DNA from: Flavobacteriaceae bacterium GF1
Lineage (GTDB): Bacteria > Bacteroidota > Bacteroidia > Flavobacteriales > Flavobacteriaceae
DNA: 64,000 nucleotides
Assembly (NCBI GenBank): GCA_009797885.1
Contig: WNKP01000005.1
Location: 62,001-126,000, forward strand
Direction: 5' to 3'
Positions 1-9,016 of this stretch are shown in pieces (positions within the stretch are counted from its first letter, which is position 1; every line of letters starts with the position of its first letter). Below the pieces are notes generated by a model that saw only the letters and a program-made list of their open reading frames with translations, was not told the origin of the DNA and did no database searches. The position numbers were made by a program, and so were the translations under genes.

Positions 1-549
1 GAGATCGTGCCCCCGAACGAACAGACCGAAACAGAGTTCAAGGAATTGGAAATGCTTTTTGATCAGGTGGACTTTGAGTTTAAAAATGATTCCAATTACA
101 AGGATAAGATCATTGGCAATATGATATTGGTATTGCTGATGAAGATCAAAGAACGGTTTTGGGCCAACTACAATCCCCTTGTCGAAGGTGAGCACAGCTC
201 TAGAATTGTCAAGTCGTTCAAAAAAATACTGGAATCCGAATTCAAAAAAATATTGGGCGACAAACAGGGACAGGTAAAACTACAGGCCCAGTACTTTGCC
301 GAACAACTCAACCTTCATCCCAATTACCTTAATTCCGTCCTAAAAAGCAAAACGGGCAGGACCCTCAGTGATTGGATATCCCAACGCGCCCTTTCTGTAT
401 CCAAATCCCTTTTGGTGGATTCTTCCTTATCGCTCAAAGAGATATCCTATTTGTTGGGCTATAGTGAGCCCACACACTTCAGCAGATTCTTCAAAAAGAA
501 CACAAAACTATCCCCAAGAGCCTTCAGGGCAGCCAATAAGAGCCTGTAA
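1..549 (+). CDS. AraC family transcriptional regulator, C-terminal part (cut by window edge)
   Basis: The reading frame is open to the left edge, so the start lies outside the window. The last 100 residues form an AraC/XylS double helix-turn-helix (HTH_18): the first HTH is around 'HPNYLNSVLKSKTGRTL' and the second around 'LKEISYLLGYSEPTHFSRFFKK', ending in the typical 'SPRAFR'. The visible residues before it look like the end of a cupin-type sensor domain. The gene lies 100 bp upstream of an aldo/keto reductase on the same strand, which makes that gene a likely target (inference). The effector cannot be told from the sequence. Confidence 0.9.
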   Translation, partial: EIVPPNEQTETEFKELEMLFDQVDFEFKNDSNYKDKIIGNMILVLLMKIKERFWANYNPLVEGEHSSRIVKSFKKILESEFKKILGDKQGQVKLQAQYFAEQLNLHPNYLNSVLKSKTGRTLSDWISQRALSVSKSLLVDSSLSLKEISYLLGYSEPTHFSRFFKKNTKLSPRAFRAANKSL

Positions 550-650
550 TCTTTGAAATTGGTCAGTTTTCGTTTGGACTGGGTTCGTGAACAGCCCTTG
601 TTCCTCGGCACCTTTGTATCAAATAATTACGAACAATAAAAACGAAAAAA

Positions 651-1565
651 ATGACTGATTTAAGTAGTACATCAAGAAACAAAATCAATATGCCACTTGT
701 TGGATTTGGCACCTACCAACTATCAACCAAAGAAGCTGAATCCAGTGTGGCGGAAGCTTTGAGGGCCGGATACAGACATATAGACTCGGCCGAAGGCTAC
801 AACAATGAAAAAGGAACCGGCAATGCCATTAAAAAGTCCGGTATTGCCAGGGACGAGATTTTTTTGACAACCAAACTTTTTCCAGGAAACACACAATGGG
901 GCGTTCAGGAAAAAACGTATAATTCCACCATTGCCACCCTGAAAAACCAATTAAAGGAACTCCAGGTTGACTATGTTGACCTTTATCTTATCCACGCCCC
1001 GCTTGCGTCATTGCGATTGGAACAATGGAGAGCCTTGATTGAATTGAAAAAACAGGGGCTGGCCAAACATATTGGGGTATCCAACTATAATGAAGAGACC
1101 ATCAATGAGATTTTGGACGCGGGTCTGGAAAAACCTGAAATCAATCAAATTGAATTCCATCCCCTTTGTGCACAGCCAAAGTTGACCCAGTATCTGAATG
1201 AAAATTCCATTGCGTCCACTGCGTACAGTTCGCTGGCCCCACTTTCCACTTGGAGAACGGCCGAAGGCCAAGGCGGTGAAGTATTGGCCGAAAAAAAGCA
1301 GGATGCACAGTCCATCATAAGGGAGGTTGCCAATGAATTGAATGTCTCTGAAGCCAAACTCCTACTAAGATGGGGATTGCAAAACGGGTACAGCGTACTT
1401 ACCAGAAGTACAAAACCGGAGCGTATCAAAGAAAACATAGACCTTTTTGATTTTACCATCCCAAACGGTCAAATGCAACAATTGAACGATTTGAACCAAA
1501 ACCAGGCCTTTGCCTGGGCGGCCAACGGGCTAAATCCCATGGAAGCGGCTCCTGCTTTGAAATAA
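651..1565 (+). CDS. Aldo/keto reductase
   Basis: This is a 304-residue cytoplasmic protein of the aldo/keto reductase superfamily, NAD(P)H-dependent carbonyl reductases with a TIM-barrel fold. The catalytic tetrad is visible: D45 and Y50 in 'RHIDSAEGYNNE', K75 in 'LTTKLF' and H115 in 'YLIHAPL'. Family motifs 'GVSNYN' and 'NQIEFHPL' are also present. The length is normal and there is no signal peptide. It follows the AraC gene at the left edge and precedes an exported SDR, so it probably belongs to an inducible carbonyl-detoxification or substrate-conversion set (inference). A weak promoter-like CACCTTTG lies about 30 bp upstream of the ATG. The substrate is unknown. Confidence 0.93.
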   Translation: MTDLSSTSRNKINMPLVGFGTYQLSTKEAESSVAEALRAGYRHIDSAEGYNNEKGTGNAIKKSGIARDEIFLTTKLFPGNTQWGVQEKTYNSTIATLKNQLKELQVDYVDLYLIHAPLASLRLEQWRALIELKKQGLAKHIGVSNYNEETINEILDAGLEKPEINQIEFHPLCAQPKLTQYLNENSIASTAYSSLAPLSTWRTAEGQGGEVLAEKKQDAQSIIREVANELNVSEAKLLLRWGLQNGYSVLTRSTKPERIKENIDLFDFTIPNGQMQQLNDLNQNQAFAWAANGLNPMEAAPALK

Positions 1566-1619
1566 TAGGATACCCGAACAAAAGTTGAACAAAAATTACT
1601 AACACTAAAGAATCATAAG

Positions 1620-1853
1620 ATGACAACGACGGGAATATCATTTGCTCCAAATACAACGGAAATAGACAGGTCTTCAAATTCAATGGTTGCCAGATATCTC
1701 AAAAACAATCCTTTGGGCGTGGGTTTCCTGTTGGATAGGAATAAAAAAGATGAAATAAAAAGTGAGGGCAATCATTTTGGATACCTGCCTTTTACGAACG
1801 AAACAATATACAGAGATTACCTACCATCAGATATCGTTTCAAGATGGGATTAA
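1620..1853 (+). CDS. Hypothetical 77-residue protein
   Basis: This is a small open frame between the aldo/keto reductase and the exported SDR, on the same strand, 54 bp after the former and 24 bp before the latter. The predicted protein is soluble, of ordinary composition, with no signal peptide, no transmembrane helix and no motif I recognise. Codon use resembles its neighbours and nothing else occupies the space, which favours a real gene. The ribosome-binding region is weak, as is usual in Bacteroidota, and does not decide the question. It may be an unexpressed spacer. Confidence 0.4.
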   Translation: MTTTGISFAPNTTEIDRSSNSMVARYLKNNPLGVGFLLDRNKKDEIKSEGNHFGYLPFTNETIYRDYLPSDIVSRWD

Positions 1854-1877
1854 TAAAAACAATAAAACAGTAATACA

Positions 1878-2849
1878 ATGAAAAACATAAATAAAATGAG
1901 CCGTAGGGAAATTTTAAAAAAAGGCAGCTTGGGTGCAACAGGCCTTGCAGCAACCACATTGCTTGGGAGCAATACCCTTGCAGCACAGGAAGACAATGGG
2001 AAAGTGTTCAGCGCCCAAGTAACGGCAAAGACCGCCTTTATCACGGGGGGTGCGAGGGGAATAGGTCTCGCTACCGCCCAGGAACTTGCCAAGGCAGGAA
2101 TCAACATTGTCCTTTTTGATATTGCCACGGAAGATATACCCCATGTGGGCTATAAACTGTCCTCAGAAAGTGATTTGGCAAGCGCAAAGAAAAAAATAGA
2201 ATCCCTAAATGTGAAATGTTTGGCCATCAAGGGTGATGTTAGAAACATTGATGACCTAAAGAGTGCGATGCAAAAAACGGTAGACACCTTCGGAAGTTTG
2301 GATATTCTCGTCGCAAACGCCGGGGTGACCCAGGTGGGAGCAATTGAAGAATTCAGCCCAAAGGAGATAGATGTGGTCTACGATATAAATGTCGGCGGCA
2401 TAATCAAGACCACTCAGGCTGCCGCCCCCTTCATGAAGCAACAAAAATCCGGAAGAATGGTATTCCTATCTTCGGCACTGGGCCGTATGGGAAATGAACT
2501 TTTCCCTGTCTATGCTTCTACCAAATGGGCGATTATCGGTTTTGCCAAAAGTGCTGCCCTTACCTATGGCAAGGACAATATTATGTGCAATGTGGTGGCC
2601 CCGGGATTGGTCCGCACCAAGTTGGCCGATAATCCCTATGTGTTGGGGAAAATGATGCCCAACGATCCGGATGCAACCTTCGACAGTGTTTCTGAAACTT
2701 TGAAACCGGGTAATCCCATACCGGTTGGGCATCTAGAGCCCGAAGATGTTGCCAAGGCAATTGCCCTTTTCGCTTCGGACGCTACAAACAAGGTCACCGG
2801 AGAGGTGTTTGACGTAAGTTACGGGTCATTGGCGAGAAGTATCGCATAG
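1878..2849 (+). CDS. Exported SDR family oxidoreductase with Tat-type leader
   Basis: This is a 323-residue short-chain dehydrogenase/reductase. The N-terminus has a twin-arginine motif 'SRREILKK' followed by a hydrophobic stretch to about residue 36, which suggests export of the folded enzyme by Tat. The Rossmann motif TGGARGIG is at 56-63, NAG at 147-149, and the catalytic S199, Y212 and K216 in 'YASTKWA'. An Asp at the end of beta 2 ('LFDIA') points to NAD(H). Between beta 2 and the next helix is an additional segment ('VGYKLSSESDL') like that of mycofactocin-coupled SDRs. The closest relative in the window is the SDR at 9987-10919. An internal ATG at 1896 would leave the Tat motif right at the N-terminus. 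The substrate is unknown. Confidence 0.9.
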   Translation: MKNINKMSRREILKKGSLGATGLAATTLLGSNTLAAQEDNGKVFSAQVTAKTAFITGGARGIGLATAQELAKAGINIVLFDIATEDIPHVGYKLSSESDLASAKKKIESLNVKCLAIKGDVRNIDDLKSAMQKTVDTFGSLDILVANAGVTQVGAIEEFSPKEIDVVYDINVGGIIKTTQAAAPFMKQQKSGRMVFLSSALGRMGNELFPVYASTKWAIIGFAKSAALTYGKDNIMCNVVAPGLVRTKLADNPYVLGKMMPNDPDATFDSVSETLKPGNPIPVGHLEPEDVAKAIALFASDATNKVTGEVFDVSYGSLARSIA

Positions 2850-2870
2850 TCAATCAAGAATATGAAATAT

Positions 2871-2907
2871 AAGCGATTCGTTTATCCAAAGCACGAATCG
2901 CTTTTTT
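2871..2907 (+). terminator. Rho-independent terminator
   Basis: There is an 11-bp perfect stem (AAGCGATTCGT at 2871-2881 and its complement at 2893-2903), an 11-nt loop, and a T-run at 2902-2907. It lies 21 bp after the exported SDR stop codon and closes the aldo/keto reductase-SDR unit. Confidence 0.9.
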
Positions 2908-3103
2908 GTTGGAAAATTGTTACTCTGATTATCATGTGGCTTGAATATGGGTTGTGGGACAACTAGTTAAGAAACCGTCCCGGCTTAAAATGGTACACAT
3001 TTGAAAAACAAGTCTCCCTTTACACTATCCTCCCTTAACTGAGGCGTTTTTTGAGTCCGGGAAATGTTTAAAGTAATTAAATCTTGATCTAACAGGGTAA
3101 AAT

Positions 3104-4609
3104 TTAAGGACAAGAAGCCATTACATCTTTATCCAGTGATATATTGTTTCTGTCTATTAGCTCGCACAACTCTTGAGGTAGTTCAGTAATTTGGTTCTCC
3201 TGTATGTATAGTACCAGCAAACCATCGAGCATACCCATCTCTGATGGTAATTGTGCCAAGCGATTTTTTTGAAGCTGTAAAGTCCTAAGTCTTACCAGGT
3301 TTCCGATTTCTTGAGGTATCTCTTGAAGCCTATTTTCATCAATCCGTAAATCAATTAGGTTGGTCAAGTTGCCCAACGAACTTGGAATATTCGAAAGATT
3401 GCACCAGCCCAAATTAAGGTTTATCAACTGGGTCAGGTCTCCAATTTGAGTAGGTATCGAGGCCAATTGTCTGCTTCCATAGACCGACAAACTTTGAAGA
3501 TTTTCAAGCTCACCCACCCGACTTGGCAAACTGTTCAAATTATTGAACGTTAGGTCCAGTTGAATCAAACTTTTAAGATTCCCAATCTCGGGTGGCAAAA
3601 CATTTATTTCATTATTATGAAGCACCAGGGATTGTAAACTTGTAAGATTGCCAATTTCCGCTGGGAGATTTTCCAAACTGTTATGCGTCAAATCCAAAAC
3701 CCGTAATTTTTGTAAACTTCCCATTTGGATTGGCAAAGACGAAATTCCATGTCCTACAAGTCTCAAGGAGTTAAGTTCGGTCAGGTATTCAATCAATGGG
3801 GTTATTGATGTTAGCCCTTTATCTTGAATATTTATTTGCACCACCCTGTCATCAGTAGCAGTGATTCCTTGCCAATCGTTGATTTCTTTAGAAAAATCCC
3901 AATCAAGGGTGTTGCCCGGGTTCAGATTGTACCATGCTATGAGTACATCCCTATCGGTCACTAAAGCATTGGTAATGGTAACCACATATGCTTCGGAACT
4001 TCCATCCTCTGCCTTGACCTCATATACCATATCATTATTGAAATCTGCGGCAACTTTATCTTGTGGATTCACTTCGGCATCCCCCGAAATCTCCAAGGTC
4101 GGGACCAATGCATCCAAAGAGACATTAAAAGGGACTTCTGCCGTAACCGTTTTATTCTTTTCATCTATAACGGCAACAATGTCCGTTGACAACCCATTGT
4201 TCTCCGAGGCTAAAAAAACAAAGGTCAGCAGTTGCTTTTCGCTGGACTTAGGTAAGCTAACGGTCACTTCATAGTCTTGGTCAGAACCGTCCTCCGCCGT
4301 GACCTTATAGGTTATTGGATTTGAATAGTCCGTTGCAACCTGATCATCAGGACTAATTGTAGCGTTTTCTGAAATGGTAATGGTCGGTTTTAGCTCAGCA
4401 ATATCAATTTTATCAAAAAGTTCAACAACTACGGTTTTGTTGTCTTCATCGATGGTACCATTGATGTCATTGGATAATTCATCATTGTCTTTTGACAAAA
4501 AGGAAAATGTCAGGATTTTATTCTCTTTACTGGGATCGGTTTGGTCATCATTGGTACATGAAACCATATTAAAAAGCAAAAGCGCGGTTAAAAAGATTGT
4601 TTTCTTCAT
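3104..4609 (-). CDS. Leucine-rich-repeat lipoprotein with two Ig-like repeats
   Basis: This is a 501-residue predicted lipoprotein. The signal peptide ends in lipobox 'MVSC', followed by 'TNDD', an acidic stretch resembling Bacteroidota lipoprotein export signals, so it may be surface exposed. Residues of about 30-115 and 125-215 are two similar beta-rich repeats sharing 'YxVxAEDGS' and 'LTFxFL', of the type found in DUF5018-like Bacteroidota surface proteins. From about 230 to 495 there are at least ten leucine-rich repeats of about 23 residues with the pattern 'LPxEIGNLxxLxxLxL'. The role is probably binding of a protein or glycan at the cell surface; the ligand is unknown. It is transcribed alone. 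Confidence 0.88.
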   Translation of the reverse strand: MKKTIFLTALLLFNMVSCTNDDQTDPSKENKILTFSFLSKDNDELSNDINGTIDEDNKTVVVELFDKIDIAELKPTITISENATISPDDQVATDYSNPITYKVTAEDGSDQDYEVTVSLPKSSEKQLLTFVFLASENNGLSTDIVAVIDEKNKTVTAEVPFNVSLDALVPTLEISGDAEVNPQDKVAADFNNDMVYEVKAEDGSSEAYVVTITNALVTDRDVLIAWYNLNPGNTLDWDFSKEINDWQGITATDDRVVQINIQDKGLTSITPLIEYLTELNSLRLVGHGISSLPIQMGSLQKLRVLDLTHNSLENLPAEIGNLTSLQSLVLHNNEINVLPPEIGNLKSLIQLDLTFNNLNSLPSRVGELENLQSLSVYGSRQLASIPTQIGDLTQLINLNLGWCNLSNIPSSLGNLTNLIDLRIDENRLQEIPQEIGNLVRLRTLQLQKNRLAQLPSEMGMLDGLLVLYIQENQITELPQELCELIDRNNISLDKDVMASCP

Positions 4610-4911
4610 GATTTGGGTTTAGAAGTTTGCCTGGATGGCAATTCAAAAGTATATGGAAACCTGTGTACCCTGCTTGTCAAAAAGTGGATTTTTTAATGAC
4701 AAAAGCAACGAAATTGGATGAGGGAAGAACAAGTGTTTGTGGTATAATGATTCCCACTTGTTGTTTTCTTCGGATATTTTTTCATTTTGTCCCAACCTGT
4801 CCTAAAAGCAAAACTCCTGTAGCAATACATGCCTTTAGGGTTGTTGACATAGATCTATTTCTTTTTGCGTATTTGTTACTCCCCTACCATTGCTGAAAAG
4901 GATGACGTTTT
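4610..4911. other. Intergenic region between LRR lipoprotein and serine hydrolase
   Basis: It holds the upstream region of the LRR lipoprotein (see the -7 element at 4644-4651) and the 3' side of the hydrolase gene. Open frames here are short and lack any protein-like features. I see no terminator or repeat. Confidence 0.6.
4644..4651 (-). promoter_or_regulatory. Bacteroidota -7 element for the LRR lipoprotein gene
   Basis: The minus strand reads TACTTTTG, a full match to the TAnnTTTG -7 consensus. The start codon is about 35 bp downstream, giving a leader of about 28 nt. The nearest TTTG that could act as the -33 element is 26 bp away, longer than usual, so only the -7 part is convincing. 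Confidence 0.45.
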
Positions 4912-6363
4912 TTATTCGCTGACCGACAGCGTGATGTTATTGTATCTTTTGGAGTGTGTTCTATTTGAGATTGCTTTGGGTACCGTTAGCCAACTATTTT
5001 TATTTATCACAAATCTAAACTCATGGGTGTTTGATTTTTGGAAGTTAGCTATTGGAACCGATAATTCATAGACACCTTGCCCCAGACCATTCATTTGGTA
5101 AGAATCGTGATTTGGATTCCAGTCATTAAAGGTTCCCGCAACTGAAATGCTTTTGATGTGATGATTGTCCAGTTTTTCAGAATGCACATATCGAAAAACG
5201 ACATTGTCATTTTTAATGCTATAGCCGTAATTTTCACCGTGGTATTGGTTAAAGTCATTTAAGTCGGCTACAATTGCGTTTTCGGCAATTTGAAGTTTTT
5301 CATGTGTCATGGGCGTACTTTGATTGATCACAATTAAAACACCAAGGTTCTGTTCAGGATAGGCAACAAACAGGTTCTGCACACCATATGCCCCGCCATG
5401 TTTGATACAACGAATCCCATTTCTGGTAATATTTATATTGTCCCATAGATATCCGTTCCAATTTTCATTTGAATTTCCAATGTTACTGCGGGACTCCAAA
5501 ACCACTTTGTCCTGTAAATGCAAGTGGTACTTCAAAAATTTGCCAAGGTCACCCATAGTGGATTTTAGCATCCCGCCAGCCCCCCATATGGCATACGAAA
5601 AATTTGGCATCAAGATTTCGTTTTCATTGTAACCATTCAGCAGTTTTTTAGAAGGTGGGACCGTAAAAAAGGTGTTGTTCATTTCAAGTGCCTCAAGAAG
5701 CTCGTCTTCAACAATTTTCCTGTAATCCTTTTGATAGACCCTTTCCAGAATATATCCCGTAAGTTCAGGACACAGTTCATTATAGTAATTGGTTGCACCG
5801 GGGAAAGTGTCCAACGCTACTTTTCCCAGGTCTTCAAAAAATTTTGACTTGTCGTAGGCCGCGCCAAATTCCTTTAGCCTAAAGGTAGTGCTATCATCTT
5901 CCATCGTTCTTAATGAACTTACATCTGGAAATTTCTGATTGATCCCCGACCTAAACCCCAATAAATCTTTAATCCTAATGGCCCTATTTTGAAACTCAAG
6001 GTTGGGATAATGTCCGGGCAAAAACTTTCTGACATCATCATCCAAATTTACCTTTCCTCCCAAGACAGCCTTGGCCATTAGGGTTCCTGTAAATACCTTG
6101 GTGACCGAAGCAATCTCAAAAAGAGTGGTATCCGTAATTTTATTGGCCTTTCCTTTATCAATTTCACCATAGTGTTTTGTAAAAGTCTTTTCATTTTTCA
6201 CAATGGATATGGATACGGCAAAAGCCTTAGTGTCTTGTAATAGCTTTTGGGCATTGGTATCAAGTACTTCGTTTACATCTGGTTCAATCGATCCGCGATG
6301 GGATTGACAGGAGACGGGCAATACGGAAAGAAAAAGAAAAGTTGCCGCCAAAAATGTTTTCAT
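4912..6363 (-). CDS. Serine hydrolase (beta-lactamase family) with C-terminal glycogen-binding-like domain
   Basis: This is a 483-residue predicted lipoprotein (lipobox 'PVSC' near residue 19). Residues of about 35-375 are a class C beta-lactamase/DD-peptidase-type hydrolase: the SxxK motif 'SVTK' is at 86-89, a Tyr motif occurs in 'GATNYYNE', and an HGG triad in 'IKHGGAYG' replaces KTG. After about residue 385 comes an Ig-like domain with 'SVAGTFNDWNP' and 'YELSVPI', the signature of the AMPK-beta/CBM48 glycogen-binding fold. Such tails occur on some Bacteroidota esterases. The substrate is unknown; the enzyme could be an esterase or peptidase rather than a true beta-lactamase. It lies in tandem with another serine hydrolase upstream (6440-7540), 76 bp apart, probably in one transcript. 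Confidence 0.9.
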   Translation of the reverse strand: MKTFLAATFLFLSVLPVSCQSHRGSIEPDVNEVLDTNAQKLLQDTKAFAVSISIVKNEKTFTKHYGEIDKGKANKITDTTLFEIASVTKVFTGTLMAKAVLGGKVNLDDDVRKFLPGHYPNLEFQNRAIRIKDLLGFRSGINQKFPDVSSLRTMEDDSTTFRLKEFGAAYDKSKFFEDLGKVALDTFPGATNYYNELCPELTGYILERVYQKDYRKIVEDELLEALEMNNTFFTVPPSKKLLNGYNENEILMPNFSYAIWGAGGMLKSTMGDLGKFLKYHLHLQDKVVLESRSNIGNSNENWNGYLWDNINITRNGIRCIKHGGAYGVQNLFVAYPEQNLGVLIVINQSTPMTHEKLQIAENAIVADLNDFNQYHGENYGYSIKNDNVVFRYVHSEKLDNHHIKSISVAGTFNDWNPNHDSYQMNGLGQGVYELSVPIANFQKSNTHEFRFVINKNSWLTVPKAISNRTHSKRYNNITLSVSE

Positions 6364-6439
6364 GGAATTCTAGGTTTTTTCTGTTATTATGAGTTTGAAA
6401 AGAAGTAGTATATACCGTACTGGCCAAACCATCTTCTAT

Positions 6440-7540
6440 CTATAGTTCAGTTAATATGGCCGGCACAAGCTCTTGAAAAAAGACATTGTTATAATACCTT
6501 CCACTGCAATTTGTTATAATGCTCATGCTGGTTTTCTCCTTTTCATTTACAAACAAAAGGGACTGGTACTTTAGCGTTCCACCCATATGTCCTACATATT
6601 CCTCACCATTATAGGTGAGCTTCATAAGTCCATTTCCGTATTCCGCAATTTTTCCTTCGGTACCAATTGGAATGGTATCCGGGCTCATTGGAACCCATTT
6701 TTTCAGCTGGTCCATTGATTCCTGGTTCAGTATCGCCCCATCAATGAAAAGTGCTTCCGAAAATCTGTGAAGTGCCTCTGAGGTTGTGTATACCCCGCCG
6801 GCGTAGCCATAATGTTCACGCCAATCCGAAACTTCTGAAATGGCATCAAGTGTCTCAGCAAAAAAACTTTGGATTTTCGTTTCTGGTCGTCCAAGTCTTA
6901 TTTCCCCAAACCCCTGGTCTCCATAAAACTCGTTGAACGCCCTTGTATACGACTTGCCTGATATCGATTCCACAACCTTTTCCAAAACCAGATAATTGGT
7001 ATTGCTATAGGCAAAGACACCACTTGTGTTTCTTTTCCCATCGACCAGGGACATTTTCTGTTCAAATGTTTTGGGCGTATTGTTAGTAATAACCATTTGA
7101 ATCCAGGATGGATGTTTAGTAAAGTCTTGTAATCCGCTTGTATGGGACAAAATATTGCGCACAGTGGTATTTTCTATGTTTTCTATATGTCCAAGATTGC
7201 CAACATGTTTCACCAATTTGTCTTCCAATGAGACTTTTTCTTGTTCGGCCAATTTTAGGACCAATACTGCTGAAAGTAACTTGGTAGTACTGCCAATACC
7301 ATATATTTTCTGTTTCTCGACATCCTCATTGTTATATTTCATGCTCCAAACACTTCCTTGTTGGGATATGGTAAGGGTCAACGATGGTAGCTTTTTCCCC
7401 TCAGCTATTTCCAACACTTTTTGTTTGATTTCCTTCCGGTGAAATGATGGCTTTTTCTCATGTAAAGTGCAGGAAACCAAACCTGCCATTAGTGCCATTA
7501 CGGTTGACCACACGGTATTGTCCATTAGAATTCTAACCAT
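6440..7540 (-). CDS. Serine hydrolase, beta-lactamase/DD-peptidase family lipoprotein
   Basis: This is a 366-residue exported protein; the leader ends in 'GLVSC', so it is probably a lipoprotein. The nucleophile motif SxxK is 'STTK' at 84-87, YxN is 'YSN' at 178-180, and the third motif is 'HMGG' near residue 320. The domain matches Pfam Beta-lactamase (PF00144), which also includes D-aminopeptidases and esterases. A second possible start at 7525 overlaps the stop codon of a small upstream frame as TAATG, but it would lose the only positive charge of the leader, so 7540 is preferred. It is followed by the related hydrolase at 4912-6363, suggesting a two-gene hydrolase unit. Confidence 0.9.
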   Translation of the reverse strand: MVRILMDNTVWSTVMALMAGLVSCTLHEKKPSFHRKEIKQKVLEIAEGKKLPSLTLTISQQGSVWSMKYNNEDVEKQKIYGIGSTTKLLSAVLVLKLAEQEKVSLEDKLVKHVGNLGHIENIENTTVRNILSHTSGLQDFTKHPSWIQMVITNNTPKTFEQKMSLVDGKRNTSGVFAYSNTNYLVLEKVVESISGKSYTRAFNEFYGDQGFGEIRLGRPETKIQSFFAETLDAISEVSDWREHYGYAGGVYTTSEALHRFSEALFIDGAILNQESMDQLKKWVPMSPDTIPIGTEGKIAEYGNGLMKLTYNGEEYVGHMGGTLKYQSLLFVNEKEKTSMSIITNCSGRYYNNVFFQELVPAILTEL

Positions 7541-7752
7541 TCCGCTACTTCATTTTTTAGCACAAGATTATTGTTCGATTTCTTTACGAATTTGTTCTGA
7601 AGGGCTGTAATAAGACCTAATGCGGTACGATGCCCGAGCTCATCAAAGCACTTCCATTTTTTAAATGGTGGGATTACTAGGATGGTGAAAACGAGGAGTT
7701 GCGTTACTGGTTCCATAGGGTGTGCAGTAATTTTTGAAATCAAATAACGCAT
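7525..7752 (-). CDS. Possible small gene upstream of the serine hydrolase (doubtful)
   Basis: This is a 75-residue open frame on the same strand as the serine hydrolase. Its TAA stop overlaps an in-frame ATG of that gene as TAATG, a coupling arrangement typical of operons. The N-terminal 30 residues are hydrophobic and the rest is charged. No domain is recognisable, and it has no convincing start signal. It may be a chance frame or a decayed gene; the overlap is the only argument for it. Confidence 0.22.
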   Translation of the reverse strand: MRYLISKITAHPMEPVTQLLVFTILVIPPFKKWKCFDELGHRTALGLITALQNKFVKKSNNNLVLKNEVAEWLEF

Positions 7753-7800
7753 TTATCAGCTCCGTATACTTGTCAAAAACTGGTTATTCTTTGGCAGAAT

Positions 7801-8727
7801 CTATTGGATGAAGTGTGATGGGGCCTTTCCAAAGGTTTTTTTGAATAACTTGCTAAAGGTCGGCAAATCCGGAAAATTCAGGATTGCACTTACCTCTGAA
7901 ACCTTAGCCGATTTTTCCTGGAGCATTTCTTTTGCCTTAATCATTTTTTGTGCATTTATATATTGGTGCGGTGTGTTGCCAAAAACATTCTTGAAGGAGT
8001 TGTACAAGTGAAACTCCGAAAGACTGGATAAAGCCGCCAATTCTTGTATGGATATGTTTTCCGTTACGTTGTCATGGATGTATTCAAAAGCCACTAAAAG
8101 TCTTTTCAAGGTTTCTATCTGCGTTGAGGTTTTGACCGCCTTAATTTTCTTTGATTGCTCATAAAAGCGGAACTGATCTTTCAGTATACGTTCCAAGACT
8201 TCCCTACTTACCTCGTCTGGATTTATTGATGAGGGTCCTAGGGTGTTGGAAAGATTATGGATTCTTTTCAATAGTTTACCAGATTTGTGACAATTCACAT
8301 TAAAGTTCTGCTCGAAAAAAAAAGTACTCCGAGACTTTGTTTCGAAAGGTGTATCCAAAAGCTGTTCGTGATCGGCGTTTACAAAAAAATCGAGTTTCGT
8401 CAGCAACTGTTCTGATAAAATAAAACTCAAAACATCGATATCTTCATCTTTACAATTAATGTACTCCCAACGACTACTCGGATTCAAAATGATAAACTTT
8501 TGGTTTGAAACCTTTAGTTTTTTTCCATCGACCATTAAATGGCCTTTACCCTTATTGAAATATATTACTGTTAAGCTGTTTCCATGGTATGAGTAGTAGG
8601 GTAGTTTTGTATTGAACCTCATAATATAGTTTTCCATTTCCTGGAATTGGGGAGGAACCGAACTCTGCTTGTTGTTGAAAAAATCGTAATAGGTATTGCA
8701 GTAGTTCATTCTTTGATTTATTGGCAT
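7801..8727 (-). CDS. AraC family transcriptional regulator (paralog of 22981-23901)
   Basis: The protein has 308 residues. The N-terminal 180 residues are a sensor region with a cupin-like part ('RFNTKLPYYSYHGNSLTV'); the C-terminal 100 residues are an AraC HTH pair, with 'SLSEFHLYNSFKNVFG' and 'KVSEVSAILNFPDLPTFSKLFKK'. It shares its whole length and many exact strings, for example 'TPHQYIN' and 'METLKRLL/IETLKRLL', with the regulator at 22981-23901, so the two arose by duplication. It sits immediately upstream of the two serine hydrolases on the same strand and divergent from another AraC gene (9017). It likely controls the hydrolases (inference). Confidence 0.92.
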   Translation of the reverse strand: MPINQRMNYCNTYYDFFNNKQSSVPPQFQEMENYIMRFNTKLPYYSYHGNSLTVIYFNKGKGHLMVDGKKLKVSNQKFIILNPSSRWEYINCKDEDIDVLSFILSEQLLTKLDFFVNADHEQLLDTPFETKSRSTFFFEQNFNVNCHKSGKLLKRIHNLSNTLGPSSINPDEVSREVLERILKDQFRFYEQSKKIKAVKTSTQIETLKRLLVAFEYIHDNVTENISIQELAALSSLSEFHLYNSFKNVFGNTPHQYINAQKMIKAKEMLQEKSAKVSEVSAILNFPDLPTFSKLFKKTFGKAPSHFIQ

Positions 8728-9016
8728 AGACTAAGGCTTTCATGTAATACTTTAAAAAACGCGAAAGGTTACAACTCTTATTAGTAACGGGGAATTGCCC
8801 TGAAAACTATGCTTGACTCGAACATTTGGTGTAAAAAAGTATTAATGTTCATGGTATTTGATGATTCGTGGGAGCTTCAAGCCGTAATAGGTCTTTTTCA
8901 GCAACCCCTTTTGCGACCCATTCCAAATCCGTTGCCAGATCAAATCAATCCTTTCTTTTTAGTATATTCAAGTGGATGTTTTCTTTTAACGAGGCATAGC
9001 AATGAGTTAATTTTAA

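Noticed and set aside
3861-4274. 137-codon plus-strand frame opposite the LRR lipoprotein
   Set aside because: Ser/Thr-rich antisense frame of a well-supported gene.
4627-4896. Open frame in the gap between the LRR lipoprotein and the serine hydrolase
   Set aside because: Cys/Phe-rich translation without leader, start signal or family features; it overlaps the probable promoter of the LRR gene.
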